A stretch of DNA of 64,000 bases, taken from assembly GCA_013141415.1 (NCBI GenBank), contig JABFQY010000003.1, positions 566,226 to 630,225 on the forward strand, read 5' to 3'. The translations under genes were made by a program, and so were the position numbers. This DNA is from Kiritimatiellaceae bacterium (lineage in GTDB: Bacteria; Verrucomicrobiota; Kiritimatiellia; Kiritimatiellales; Tichowtungiaceae). Below are positions 1 to 8,965 of the stretch, piece by piece (the first letter of the stretch is position 1; each line of letters opens with the position of its first letter). A model generated the notes under the pieces. That model had not been told where the DNA came from. It ran no database searches and was given only the letters and a program-made list of their open reading frames with translations.

Positions 1-80
1 AAAGACGAGTCTGTCGGCTACAGTTTTTTGTAATCCGCTCCAGCTGGAGCATGTAACGATTTAAGCGCCGCAAAAGGTAA

Positions 81-164
81 AGCCGGAACTTAGGGCGTAT
101 TCGTCCGTAGATCCGGCTTCTGAGTGTTAATAGCCGGATCCACGGCTTCGCCTGAGTTCCGGCT
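81..164. repeat. Nested inverted repeat / REP-like element
   Basis: An outer inverted repeat (81-94 with 151-164, 13 of 14 bases) encloses an inner one (105-118 with 132-145, 13 of 14). The inner hairpin follows a GTAG tetranucleotide at 107-110, the hallmark of REP sequences. It lies downstream of the sulfatase stop. The rest of bases 1-195 holds no gene I can support. Confidence 0.6.
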
Positions 165-195
165 ATACTGACATCTCAATCGCGAAAAGTTATAA

Positions 196-1449
196 TCACC
201 GCCCGACAGCCGCATCGATGCGGCGCGACAGATCTTTCATCACCGGTTTCATTTCCGAATCGGCGGCGAGATTTTTCATTTCGCTCGGATCGGCTTCCAC
301 GTCAAACAGCCACTCAACCCCGTTCGGGAACCGGCTGTATTTCCACTTTCCACGGCGAATCGAACGGATCAGTGGCTTGGGGTATTGAATGATGGCCTCT
401 TCCCGCTCATGTAAACCGGTTCCTTCCAGCACGGCGCGCAGAGAGAATCCATCTTCGGTCGCCTGCGGTTTTCCGGCGTAGTCGAGCAGTGTGGCGGGAA
501 GATCGGCTGTGCTGACCAATGCATTCGTTTCCACCCGTCCGGTTTTTTGATTCGGCAGTTTGACAGCCAGCGGAATACGGTGAAGTTCTTCGAACGGAAC
601 CGGGCCTTTAAAAATCAGGCGGTGCGCCGCGTCCATATCGCCGTGGTCGGTGGTGATCATCACCAGTGCGTCATCGAAAATCTGTTTTTGTTTTAGCTTA
701 TCTAGCAGTTCGCCGAGGTTCCGGTCAAACCGTGTTAAACAGTCCCGGTAAACGGCGCGATAGCGTTTTGCTTCGGCTTCACTGTTGCGCACGGTTTCGG
801 AGTAGATTTTCTGATTGCCCATCGGATAGGTGTCCCACGGCGGCCCGTCCGGTAGTTCCCGTTCCGCCCACGAAGCTGGCAAAGGCGTGTTTTCCGGCAC
901 AACCGGTTCGTTCATAAAATCCTTCGAGTACGGAGAATTCGGCATGGCCCAATAGACGCCATGCGGCTCGTCGAGAGAGATGAAAAGAGCAACCGGTTTA
1001 TCAATCTCATCGGCTCTGGAAATAAACTCCAGAGCGTAGTCGCAAACTTCCCGGTCACTGAGCGGCCGGTTTGGCGGTTTGTATTCGTTATAAACGCCCT
1101 GCTTTTCGTCCCAGCCAGCAATGGCCGCCGGATCTTCGCCGAGGTGCCACTTCCCGAAATAAGCGGTGTAATAACCCTGTCTTTGCAAACGCTGAGCGAT
1201 CGTTTCCTCACGCAGAGGAATCCCGTTGTCCACCACACCATGCTTCCACGGACTCCGTCCGGTCATCAGCGTGGCCCTCGCCGGAGAGCAGAGCGGTGTC
1301 GCGCAATACACCTTGTCAAAACGGGTCGCGGTGGCTGCAAAACCGTCCAGATTGGGCGTTTTGAAAAACGGATCTTTCGCGCCCATCGCCCGGTGATGCT
1401 GCTGGTCGGAAAAAATAAAAATAAGGTTCGGCTGTTTTTTGCGGTTCAT
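196..1449 (-). CDS. Sulfatase (arylsulfatase family)
   Basis: A type I sulfatase that hydrolyses sulfate esters, probably on sulfated polysaccharides. It is 417 aa, slightly short for the family. The formylglycine motif C54-S-P-A-R58 followed by TLMTGRSPWKHG is intact, Asp15 and Gln16 in the N-terminal FSDQQ fit metal ligands, and TTDHGDM is a typical downstream metal motif. No signal peptide is evident, so it may act in the cytoplasm or on imported oligosaccharides. GAGGAG precedes the ATG. The upstream GH78-like gene ends 11 bp away, so the two are probably co-transcribed for degradation of a sulfated, rhamnose-containing glycan (inference). Its formylglycine-generating enzyme is not in the window. 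Confidence 0.93.
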   Translation of the reverse strand: MNRKKQPNLIFIFSDQQHHRAMGAKDPFFKTPNLDGFAATATRFDKVYCATPLCSPARATLMTGRSPWKHGVVDNGIPLREETIAQRLQRQGYYTAYFGKWHLGEDPAAIAGWDEKQGVYNEYKPPNRPLSDREVCDYALEFISRADEIDKPVALFISLDEPHGVYWAMPNSPYSKDFMNEPVVPENTPLPASWAERELPDGPPWDTYPMGNQKIYSETVRNSEAEAKRYRAVYRDCLTRFDRNLGELLDKLKQKQIFDDALVMITTDHGDMDAAHRLIFKGPVPFEELHRIPLAVKLPNQKTGRVETNALVSTADLPATLLDYAGKPQATEDGFSLRAVLEGTGLHEREEAIIQYPKPLIRSIRRGKWKYSRFPNGVEWLFDVEADPSEMKNLAADSEMKPVMKDLSRRIDAAVGR

Positions 1450-1460
1450 TCTGTTTCTCC

Positions 1461-3239
1461 TCAGTTGGTATGTCTGGAAATCACGACAGGTGCTGAAGCT
1501 TCCGTCCGTTCAATCGTCAGCTCGCCCTGCGGCGTTGGAAGCGTCAGTTTAAAAGCCCGGCGGAAAACCGCCTGTTCGTGCAAATGAACTTCGCCATAAC
1601 CGGGAGCCGTTATTTCCGCGCCGACAAGATGCCGCAGAATGAAGCGCGTCATGCCGCAGCTGAATCCGTGACAAAGGCCTTTCGGCCAGGCGTTGATGCC
1701 CCAGACTTCGGGATTATTTTTCTTCAGCGGCTCAAAACTTTCCCAGATGCAGGGCGTTTGCAGTTCGTCCAGCATCGCTCCGAAATAGTCCTTCACTCCG
1801 GCTGCCGCGCCTTCCGGATCGCCGCACAATGCGCGGGCCGACGGAACATAGGCCTGATAATAGCCGGTGATAATCGGCGGAAGAGTTTCTGAAGCGAGCG
1901 TCGCCTTCAGCTCCGCTTCCTCACCCGGATTCATCAGGCTGGCGAACACCGCGCGGGCATTACTGTGCAGTGACGGACCGCTCGGTCCGAAGTTGAGTTT
2001 TTCGACATAGGTTTTCTGGTAGTGCATTCCGAAATCCAGCGGCATGCGCCACGGTGTTTCGGGTGTTTCCGCCAGTCCCAGCGTGTGATGGAATCCGCCC
2101 TTCGTGCGAAACAATTTCCTTAACAGCGAACGTAAACGGACGGCGCGGGCCAGATAGTCTGTGCTGCGCGGTTCGTCTCCCAGCTGGCGGGCGATCCACG
2201 CGGCATCCTGCAAACACTCCAGCCAGAAAAACTGTTCGATGCTCAGTTCCTCCATGCGCCCGCCGAGCGGCATGGGCGACCAATCGACAAAGCCCATCTT
2301 GAAAAAATATTCCACGTCGTCGCGGCGCTCGACCCGCCCGTCTTCGCCGCACTGAGTTGAAATAATCCAATCCATCTGCGGCCAGAACCGGTCGCGGATC
2401 GAAGAGACAACCGTGTCCGAAAGGCCGTAGCACTGCAAATGCTCGCGAACCATTTTGATCGATTCGAAGGAGAAAACCGGAATGTTGTTTGCCCATTGCT
2501 TCAACGGAAATTTTGCCAGCAGACGCTCCGTCGGGCGCGGATCAAAATAGCCGAAGTCGAAACTGCCTTTCACCATGCGGCCGTCGCCCCACCAGAGATG
2601 GCGGTCGCGTTTCGGGCCGTCCCAGAATTCATCCGGACGGGTATTCAGCCGCGCCGTGTAGAGCGTGGATTCCCAGAGTCTCTGCCAGAAAGGGTCTTCG
2701 CACTGAAACCGGCTCCGCCGCTCTTTTCCGTAGAATTGCGCTTCCACAGCGATTTTTAAAAGCTCCACCTTGCCGACAACACCGGCCAAGCGGATGCGCG
2801 CAAACCGGAAAGCGCCCTCTTCGATCTGGAATGAGAACAGTCCGGCGGATGAAGGATAAAAATTCTGCTTACGAGGACGCTGTCCTTTGCACTGACTGGC
2901 AGGCCCCCAGTCGCGGGCTTCCAGTTCGCTCTCGCCGGTACTGCAGGCGATTCCGCCGCCGGAAGGCAGTTTCAGTTCCACGGTCAGGTGGCCGACCAGT
3001 TCGGTGCCGAAATCAATCAGTACATCCAGTTCGTCACCGGCCCGGACTTCGCAGCGGAACGGGCCGGGATCTTTTCGTAAGTCCAGATTCTCCAGCGCAA
3101 TTTCCGGTTCAAGGCGGCCCGGAGAAAGCAGGCGCATGGCGTGCGGATAGACGGTGAGAAACGTCCACTCTCCGTCATACCGCCCAGCAGTTGTATTGGT
3201 TGGATCCGGGCTTAGACTTTCATCCAAAAACAACTTCAT
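1461..3239 (-). CDS. GH78-like alpha-L-rhamnosidase
   Basis: A 592-aa protein resembling family GH78 (alpha/alpha six-hairpin) rhamnosidases. The signature DGPKRDR (207-213) followed by WWGD (216-219) matches the GH78 active-site segment holding an acidic catalytic residue. An N-terminal beta domain (about 60-170) precedes the barrel. No signal peptide is seen, so it may act on imported oligosaccharides. AGGGAG sits about 8 bp before the ATG. It is followed after 11 bp by the sulfatase. Substrate is inferred only from family; related six-hairpin families cannot be excluded. Confidence 0.75.
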   Translation of the reverse strand: MKLFLDESLSPDPTNTTAGRYDGEWTFLTVYPHAMRLLSPGRLEPEIALENLDLRKDPGPFRCEVRAGDELDVLIDFGTELVGHLTVELKLPSGGGIACSTGESELEARDWGPASQCKGQRPRKQNFYPSSAGLFSFQIEEGAFRFARIRLAGVVGKVELLKIAVEAQFYGKERRSRFQCEDPFWQRLWESTLYTARLNTRPDEFWDGPKRDRHLWWGDGRMVKGSFDFGYFDPRPTERLLAKFPLKQWANNIPVFSFESIKMVREHLQCYGLSDTVVSSIRDRFWPQMDWIISTQCGEDGRVERRDDVEYFFKMGFVDWSPMPLGGRMEELSIEQFFWLECLQDAAWIARQLGDEPRSTDYLARAVRLRSLLRKLFRTKGGFHHTLGLAETPETPWRMPLDFGMHYQKTYVEKLNFGPSGPSLHSNARAVFASLMNPGEEAELKATLASETLPPIITGYYQAYVPSARALCGDPEGAAAGVKDYFGAMLDELQTPCIWESFEPLKKNNPEVWGINAWPKGLCHGFSCGMTRFILRHLVGAEITAPGYGEVHLHEQAVFRRAFKLTLPTPQGELTIERTEASAPVVISRHTN

Positions 3240-3320
3240 CGTTTCTCCCTGTGTGATTGTACGCCAGCCGCCATTAAAGGTTTAATTCTTCCCTGAGTCA
3301 AAGCGGAGACCAATCCGTTT

Positions 3321-4130
3321 TTAATGATTTTGTCCGTCGGCCCCGGAAAAAGGCAGGTTTCGGCAAATCCAACGTGATGGATTGTACAAGACCTTCAGGA
3401 TCCATTCGCGAACCGGTTGAAATAAAACCAGCGGAAAAAAGAAAAGGTAGAAGGAAAGACTGCCGACCAGAATGTCGGACAGCCAGTGGCCGCCGCCCGC
3501 CAGACGCGGCAAGGCAAAAACAATTATACCGAAGGCGGCGCACCACCCGTACCATGAGCGCAGTCGCCAGATAAGAAAGGAGCCGATAAACATCAGCACG
3601 GTCGCGTGGTCACCGGGGAAACTGTTGCTGGAGCCGACCTTTACACTCCAGGTGATATGCTCCTTCAAATCCGTAAGCAGAATCGCCTGCGCCTTCAGTC
3701 CGGCGGTTTCCGTCGGCGACAGGCGATGAAAATGAATAAGCGCCTCGGATGCCAGCGTAACGAGCAGAAGCGCGGCGATCATGTAGAGTCCGAACTGAAT
3801 CAGTTCGGCGCGGTTTTCATTCCGCGGATTGCGGACATAATAAATGACAAACAGAAGTCCCATCCATGCGGCAGCGACAAGATCAAACGCACGATGGTTG
3901 GCAATGCCCCAGACCGTCTGCATCACCGGATTGTCTTTCATTGTGCCGTTCATCGCCAGAAAGACATTCGAGTCGATCGCCTTCCAGAAAGAATCCTGCT
4001 GTGTATAACGGAGGGCCGGGCGACCCTTCACATCGTTATAGCCTTCCTGACACCGGAACCAGCTGCCAAACAAGACTGCCGCCAGCACCATGCACAACAG
4101 GATTAACACCAGAGAACTGCGCTTTTTCAA
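3321..4130 (-). CDS. PAP2-family membrane phosphatase
   Basis: An integral membrane phosphatase of the PAP2 / lipid phosphatase superfamily, likely acting on undecaprenyl pyrophosphate, lipid A or another lipid phosphate at the periplasmic face. The motifs SFPGDHA and LPRLAGGGHWLSD correspond to the conserved PSGH and SRxxxxxHxxxD blocks. Several hydrophobic segments surround them. I place the start at a TTG (4130) because GAGGAG lies 6 bp before it and the N-terminus then begins KKRSSL followed by a membrane segment. An ATG at 4193 in the same frame would add 21 residues without a good ribosome site. Substrate unknown. Confidence 0.85.
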   Translation of the reverse strand: MKKRSSLVLILLCMVLAAVLFGSWFRCQEGYNDVKGRPALRYTQQDSFWKAIDSNVFLAMNGTMKDNPVMQTVWGIANHRAFDLVAAAWMGLLFVIYYVRNPRNENRAELIQFGLYMIAALLLVTLASEALIHFHRLSPTETAGLKAQAILLTDLKEHITWSVKVGSSNSFPGDHATVLMFIGSFLIWRLRSWYGWCAAFGIIVFALPRLAGGGHWLSDILVGSLSFYLFFFPLVLFQPVREWILKVLYNPSRWICRNLPFSGADGQNH

Positions 4131-4213
4131 ATTAAACTCCTCACAAAAATCGAATAACGCGGGAAAATATGCCGTAGGCATTTTGGAATGCAATCCGGTT
4201 TTGTTATCAAAAA

Positions 4214-5389
4214 CTACTCCGCGCGACAGAGCAGGCCTTTGAGATAGGCCCCTTCCGGGAAATTCAGGGCGATCGGATGATCCGGTGACTGATTCAGTAC
4301 CGCCAGAATTTGCCCGTTCCGTCCGGCATCGAGCGCGGAGTCGGCGACAATCTTCTGAAACAGAGGCATCTCCATCAGGCCGGAACAGGAAAAAGTGAAA
4401 AGCAGTCCGCCGGGCCGCAGCAGTTTGAAGGCCAGCAGGTTGATGTCTTTATAACCGCGCGCGCCCTTTTCGAGCTGATTGCGCGATTCAATGAACTTCG
4501 GCGGATCGAGAATGATCAGGTCAAAGTCGCGCCGCGAGTCGCGGAAGCGGCGCAGCTCTTTGAACACATCGCCTTCGATGTATTCCGAAGCCGCCGGATC
4601 GAGTCCATTGAGCGTGGCGTTTTGTTTGGCAATCTCAAGCGCCGGGCCGGAGCTGTCCATTTGCAGAACGTGCTTCGCGCCGCCAAGCAGTGCGGCGACA
4701 CCGAAGCCGCCGGTGTAGGAAAAGCAGTTGAGTACGTCGCGCCCTTCGGCCCACTGGCGTACGGCCAAGCGGCTGTCACGCTGATCGAGGTAGTAACCGG
4801 TCTTGTGTCCGCCTTTAATGTCCACCAGCAGACGCATGCCGCTTTCTTCGATTTCAACGTGCTCCGGCGGCTCCGCGCCGCTCAGCACGCCGCAACGCGA
4901 CGGAAGACCTTCTTTTTCGCGCACCGAAACATCGGATCGCTCGTAGATGGAAAGTCCGGGAAAAAGTTCCTGCAACAGTTCTACGATGGTGTCTTTCCAA
5001 AATTCGGAACCAGCGGAAAGAAACTGGCAGACCAGCCAGTCGGCATAGCGGTCGATAATCAGACCGGGCAGTCCATCGGACTCCGCCGCGACCAGCCGGA
5101 GTGCGTTGGAATTAATTTTCCCGCGAGCAGCAATGGCATTTTTCAGCTTCGTCCGGAAGAAGTCGGCATCAATAACGGTCGCCGGATTAAAGCTCCAGAC
5201 GCGCAGGGAAATCTGCGACTGCGGCGACCACGCGGCTTGCGCCAGCGGTTTACGGTCAAACGAACAGACCGTGACGGTTTCGCCGACACCCGGCGCGACT
5301 TCGACGCGCTCGATCGCTCCGGAAAAAATCCACGGATGCCGCTGAAGCAGATTCTTTTCGCGACCTTTTTTTAGAATGACAGAATTCAT
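4214..5389 (-). CDS. rlmI: 23S rRNA (cytosine-C5) methyltransferase RlmI
   Basis: An SAM-dependent methyltransferase of the RlmI/RlmK family that modifies a cytosine in 23S rRNA. The N-terminal PUA-like domain (LKKGREKNLLQRHPWIFSGAI) is followed by a Rossmann methyltransferase domain with NCFSYTGGFGVAAL (SAM binding) and LDPPKF (catalytic loop). Length 391 aa is normal. The chosen ATG gives the standard family N-terminus; an in-frame ATG at 5407 adds six residues. Neither start has a strong ribosome site. Confidence 0.9.
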   Translation of the reverse strand: MNSVILKKGREKNLLQRHPWIFSGAIERVEVAPGVGETVTVCSFDRKPLAQAAWSPQSQISLRVWSFNPATVIDADFFRTKLKNAIAARGKINSNALRLVAAESDGLPGLIIDRYADWLVCQFLSAGSEFWKDTIVELLQELFPGLSIYERSDVSVREKEGLPSRCGVLSGAEPPEHVEIEESGMRLLVDIKGGHKTGYYLDQRDSRLAVRQWAEGRDVLNCFSYTGGFGVAALLGGAKHVLQMDSSGPALEIAKQNATLNGLDPAASEYIEGDVFKELRRFRDSRRDFDLIILDPPKFIESRNQLEKGARGYKDINLLAFKLLRPGGLLFTFSCSGLMEMPLFQKIVADSALDAGRNGQILAVLNQSPDHPIALNFPEGAYLKGLLCRAE

Positions 5390-5507
5390 GCCCGCGTTCT
5401 TAAACATAGAGTGAGATCAAGTCGACTTTAAATCGCTGGTGAACGTTACGCATCACTCTGAGCGGGCGGAGTCCGCGATAGAGTGAATGCGGTGATCCGA
5501 AACAACT

Positions 5508-5672
5508 GTAGGTGCAGGCGGGTGACTTCGCCTAACGTTTGTACGGTGGTTCCGAGCATTGGGAAAAACGCGGGTAGCGTTGCCGTTCTGAAGAGCGCCG
5601 GGTGAGGTCACCCGGCCTACATAACACTGAAAGAAATCCACTCCCCTGTAGGCCGCGTGACCCCACGCGGCG
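5508..5672. repeat. Cluster of GTAG-type REP palindromes
   Basis: The 308-bp gap between rlmI and tyrS holds three REP-like hairpins and no gene. They are a degenerate copy at 5508-5532 (GTAG first), an inverted copy at 5597-5620 ending CCTAC, and a copy at 5648-5672 starting GTAGGCC. The last two face each other with GTAG ends inward, as in a bacterial interspersed mosaic element. The 5597-5620 copy is identical to 61006-61029 inside the aconitase gene. A further inverted repeat with TCACTCT/AGAGTGA ends lies at about 5453-5486. Confidence 0.75.
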
Positions 5673-5697
5673 GGAGGTTTTTGGATAGGTTCTGGTT

Positions 5698-6897
5698 TCA
5701 GCACACGATGCGGGCGAACTTGCGCTTGCCGACTTTAAGAATCATTCCGTCGGCAGGCGTGATGACCGCTTTGACGTCGGAAATCTGTTCGTCGTTGATG
5801 CGCACCCCGCCTTGCTGAACCAAACGGCGGGCTTCGCTGGTGGAGGTCGCGAATCCGGCTTTGACGACCAGATCAATGATACCGGTGTCGCCATCCAGTT
5901 TTAGATCGGGCATATCGTCCGGCAGTTCGTTCTGAGAAAAGATGCGGGCGAATTCGTCGGAGGCTTTCTGGCCTTCGCCAGTGCCGACAAAGCGGTCGAC
6001 GACACAGCGGCCGAGTTCGTCTTTAACGGCGCGCGGATGCAATTCGCCGGAGGCGACTTTGGCCTGCATAGTTTTGATTTCCGCCGGATTCCGGCAAAGG
6101 ATGTGCAGGAAATATTTCCACATCAGCTCGTCGCTGACGCTCATCAGTTTGCCGAACATATCTTTGGCGCATTCATTGACGCCGACATAGTTGCCGAGGC
6201 TCTTGCTCATTTTCTGCACGCCGTCGAGTCCTTCGATCAGCGGAAGTGTCATGACGACCTGCGGTTCCTGTCCGTAAACCTTTTGCAGTTCGCGGCCCAG
6301 CAGCAGATTGAAAAGCTGGTCGGTTCCGCCAAGTTCCACGTCGGCTTTGACCATGACGGAGTCGTAGGCCTGCACCAGCGGATAGAGAAATTCGACGAGA
6401 GAGATTGGGCGGTTGTCAGCGTAGCGTTTAGAAAAGTCGTCGCGCGCCAGCAACTGGGCCACGGTGACGTGCGCGGAGAGACGGATGACGTCTTCAAACT
6501 TCATGCCGCCGAGCCATTCGGAATTGAAGCGTACTTCGGTTTTTTCCGGATCGAGTACTTTAAAAATCTGCCGCTTATAACTTTCGGCGTTGGCGGCAAC
6601 CTGCTCGCGGGAAAGCGCCGGACGGGTCGCTGACTTGCCGGACGGGTCGCCGATCATGCCGGTGAAATCGCCGATAATGAAAACCACCGTATGCCCCGCG
6701 TCCTGAAATTCGCGCAGCTTGTTCAGGCCGACGACGTGGCCGAGATGAATATCCGGCGCGGACGGGTCGGCGCCGTATTTGATGCGCAGACCGCGCTTTT
6801 CTTTTTTGGCGGCTTCGAGTTTGCGCTTCAGTTCCCCGGCGGAAATCAAATCCACATGGCGGGCTGTGAGGACGTTGAGCTGTTCATCAATAGTCAT
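5698..6897 (-). CDS. tyrS: Tyrosyl-tRNA synthetase
   Basis: Charges tRNA-Tyr with tyrosine in the cytoplasm. A class I synthetase with the HIGH-type motif as HLGH in PSAPDIHLGHVVGL, the KMSKS loop intact in VQKMSKSLGNYVG, and a C-terminal S4 RNA-binding domain (VVKAGFATSTSEARRLVQQGG). The 399-aa length and KMSKS type match the TyrRS subgroup called TyrZ/TyrS2. The start at 6897 (MTIDEQLNV) fits homologues better than the 13-residue upstream extension from 6936. No clear ribosome site is seen for either. Confidence 0.95.
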   Translation of the reverse strand: MTIDEQLNVLTARHVDLISAGELKRKLEAAKKEKRGLRIKYGADPSAPDIHLGHVVGLNKLREFQDAGHTVVFIIGDFTGMIGDPSGKSATRPALSREQVAANAESYKRQIFKVLDPEKTEVRFNSEWLGGMKFEDVIRLSAHVTVAQLLARDDFSKRYADNRPISLVEFLYPLVQAYDSVMVKADVELGGTDQLFNLLLGRELQKVYGQEPQVVMTLPLIEGLDGVQKMSKSLGNYVGVNECAKDMFGKLMSVSDELMWKYFLHILCRNPAEIKTMQAKVASGELHPRAVKDELGRCVVDRFVGTGEGQKASDEFARIFSQNELPDDMPDLKLDGDTGIIDLVVKAGFATSTSEARRLVQQGGVRINDEQISDVKAVITPADGMILKVGKRKFARIVC

Positions 6898-6998
6898 AGT
6901 GGGATGGAGAATATGGAACCGCATTCCGCGGAACAAGGAATATCGAAGCTGGGGATAAAAAACCTTTCACAGGCTCCATCCCGCATACTTTGTCTTTC

Positions 6999-7029
6999 GC
7001 TCCGGTAGCTCAGCTGGACAGAGCAACGG
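6999..7029 (+). pseudogene. 5' half of a tRNA-Arg gene (partial duplicate)
   Basis: Bases 6997-7029 are identical to 12097-12129, the flank, acceptor 5' strand, D arm and start of the anticodon stem of the intact tRNA-Arg. After that the sequence turns into the antisense of a symporter fragment. Thirteen of 16 bases around the junction (7027-7042) still match the tRNA anticodon arm, a possible microhomology at which the joint formed. There is no 3' half, so it cannot give a functional tRNA. It marks the left edge of the 5.1-kb island. Confidence 0.8.
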
Positions 7030-7243
7030 CTTCATAAACCGCACCGGCAACCCCGGTAAAGACCGTCGCGCTGACCGCGCTCATCCATACACTTACACCG
7101 AGAAGCCACCAGGTTGTCCGCTCGCCGCCGCGGAAATAGTCGCTGGTGTTATTTGTTAAACGCCTTAAAAACCCGCCCGAGGTTCGAGAGAACCAGCATG
7201 AAGACGAAGATGATGATGTACTCTGTTATGTTGCTTTTGACAT
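7030..7243 (-). pseudogene. N-terminal remnant of a sodium:solute symporter
   Basis: Reading minus from an ATG at 7243 gives, across two one-base indels in A-runs, an SSS-family N-terminus: NITEYIIIFVFMLVL, then SDYFRGGERTTWWLLGVSVW, then VFTGVAGAVYEA. The DYFRGG...WW and FTG(V/A)AG blocks are typical of this transporter family. One A appears missing near the start (about 7235) and one extra near 7154, so the shifts compensate. Homology stops at the tRNA half at 7030. It follows the GH20 gene in the same direction, so a longer operon was probably cut here. The rest of 6898-7294 holds nothing recognisable. Confidence 0.65.
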
Positions 7244-7294
7244 TGCATACATCCTTACATTTTTCAGGTTCTGGAAACCGCGCTGCCTGAAAAG

Positions 7295-8965
7295 CTATTT
7301 CTTATCGGCCAGACTTTCTTCAAGTCCACCGGGCCTGTTGCGCTTCAACCAAATGTCCGCGAAACGCGCCTTGAGCTCCATGCTCACCGCTTGCAGCGGG
7401 CCAAGGGAGGCGTTATCCCTGATTCGACGTGCACGTTCAAGCGCGTAGCGGGCCATGTCGTGCGCCAGCAGCAGTTCCTCGCGGCAGCGCATGCCCTCGC
7501 CCGTTTGCGGGGTAGCCTTCTCAATGTGTGCCCGCGCCAAATCGAGACATTGCCGCCCGGCCTCCAGCTTCTGGTCCGTCAGTAACGGAAGATAGGACGC
7601 GAGTTCCTCTGGCGGCAGGTGCGAACCGAGAAACAGGAAACTGCGGTTCGGAATGGGGATGTCCATGGCTTCATCCAATTCCCCAAGCGCGACAGAGGCC
7701 TTGCCCAGATTTCCCGAGGAGTCTTTGAAGAGCAAAAGGTCGAGGCTGTCCGCCAGCGCCGGCTCATCGGCGCGGGGATTCCATGAGGCATTCGCGGCGA
7801 GCAGCAGACCCGGCAAGGCGGTCGCCCACGTCTGGGGATGACCGTTATCGCCCCAATGCGTATGCAGAAATCCTCTGGCTCCGTGGCGCACAGCGGCCTG
7901 AGCGGCGGCGCGGATGTTGGCACGCGCCGTGTGCAAACGCCCGGTAAAACTGTTCCAGGTGGAATCTCCCGGTGCAATATAGAACGGCTTGCCTGTTGCC
8001 GCGATCAGCGCGCATTGTTCGTCGAACGGGTGATCGGCCTCATACCCCCAGATGACCGGGCGGGCGTTGTCCGGGGCGAGCGGGGCCAGCTCCGGCGAAT
8101 GCAGCAGGCCATCCGCCCAGTAAAGCGCCTCACGCCCATGCGCGGTGGCGAGCGCCACGAGTTTCGACAAATGATTGAGATAGAGACGGCCCTTTCCCAT
8201 GGTTTCAGCCAGAGGCTGGCTCCAGCCTGTCCCCAGTTCCCAGGGCTCGTCGCCGCCGATGTTGAACTTGCGGCTCGTGAAGTTGGGCAGCAGCTCGTCA
8301 AATAATCCGCCGACAAAATCCAGCGATGCCTGGTCGGGCCTGAGCGTCGTGCCCCAGGGGCGGCGCTTGCCGTCAACCGGGTGCACAAAGCCGTCCGGGC
8401 ACTCGGCAAGATGCCGGTAGTCGTTGTGGCGCAGCCATCGCTCCATGTGGCCGAAGCTGTTCTGGTTGGGAACGAGTTCGATGTGGAGTTCGCGGCAATG
8501 GGCGTCCAATGCGCGGAGTTCCTCAGCCGTCATCGGGGAAGCACCCTTCCAAACCGTTTCATGGCCCGCGTAGGCGAATGTATGCTCCATGTAGAGCTGG
8601 AACTGGTTCAGCTTCAGGGATGCCATGAGGCTGGCGATGTCCATCAGAGACTCAAGCGTCGGAACTTTGCAGCGGCTGATATCCAGCATGAATCCGCGCT
8701 CAGGCAAGGCCGGCGCGTCCTCAATTTCCAGACAGGGCATCCGTTCGCCGCACTGGCCGGCAATCTGTGCGAGTGTCTGGCGCGCGTAGAATATGCCCGC
8801 CGGCCCGCCATGCGCGATGTGCACGCCATCGGGTGAAATGGATAAACGGTACGCCTCGGCGCCCAGCGTCGCATCAACCGCGACAGAGGGTGTCTGCTCC
8901 GGATGGATGCAAACACCATCTTTAAGCCGGACAGAATTAGGCTCGGGTATCAGAATCATTTTCAT
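7295..8965 (-). CDS. GH20-like beta-N-acetylhexosaminidase
   Basis: Probably releases terminal N-acetylhexosamine from glycans. Family GH20 features include an N-terminal domain, then the TIM barrel with ERGFMLDISRCKVPTLESL at its start and the catalytic pair in FNIGGDEPWELG (Asp-Glu adjacent, as required for substrate-assisted catalysis), and a Trp-rich region (ALYWADGLL, VIWGYEAD). 556 aa from ATG 8965, chosen because MKMILIPEP reads like a true N-terminus; an ATG at 8992 would extend further into the symporter. No signal peptide, so a cytoplasmic role on imported substrate is likely. Co-directional with the symporter and the MurQ-like gene, suggesting an amino-sugar utilisation operon. Confidence 0.82.
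   Translation of the reverse strand: MKMILIPEPNSVRLKDGVCIHPEQTPSVAVDATLGAEAYRLSISPDGVHIAHGGPAGIFYARQTLAQIAGQCGERMPCLEIEDAPALPERGFMLDISRCKVPTLESLMDIASLMASLKLNQFQLYMEHTFAYAGHETVWKGASPMTAEELRALDAHCRELHIELVPNQNSFGHMERWLRHNDYRHLAECPDGFVHPVDGKRRPWGTTLRPDQASLDFVGGLFDELLPNFTSRKFNIGGDEPWELGTGWSQPLAETMGKGRLYLNHLSKLVALATAHGREALYWADGLLHSPELAPLAPDNARPVIWGYEADHPFDEQCALIAATGKPFYIAPGDSTWNSFTGRLHTARANIRAAAQAAVRHGARGFLHTHWGDNGHPQTWATALPGLLLAANASWNPRADEPALADSLDLLLFKDSSGNLGKASVALGELDEAMDIPIPNRSFLFLGSHLPPEELASYLPLLTDQKLEAGRQCLDLARAHIEKATPQTGEGMRCREELLLAHDMARYALERARRIRDNASLGPLQAVSMELKARFADIWLKRNRPGGLEESLADKK

Noticed and set aside
4310..5374. Long plus-strand frame of 354 codons
   Set aside because: Lies fully antisense to rlmI, has no family features, and is explained by the high GC content of the third codon position.
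5453..5704. Minus-strand 83-codon frame between rlmI and tyrS
   Set aside because: It runs through three REP hairpins and has no ribosome site or recognisable domain.
6999..7042. Functional tRNA-Met, since the loop reads TTCATAA
   Set aside because: The anticodon stem does not pair at its ends and there is no 3' half; the CAT comes from the symporter sequence.
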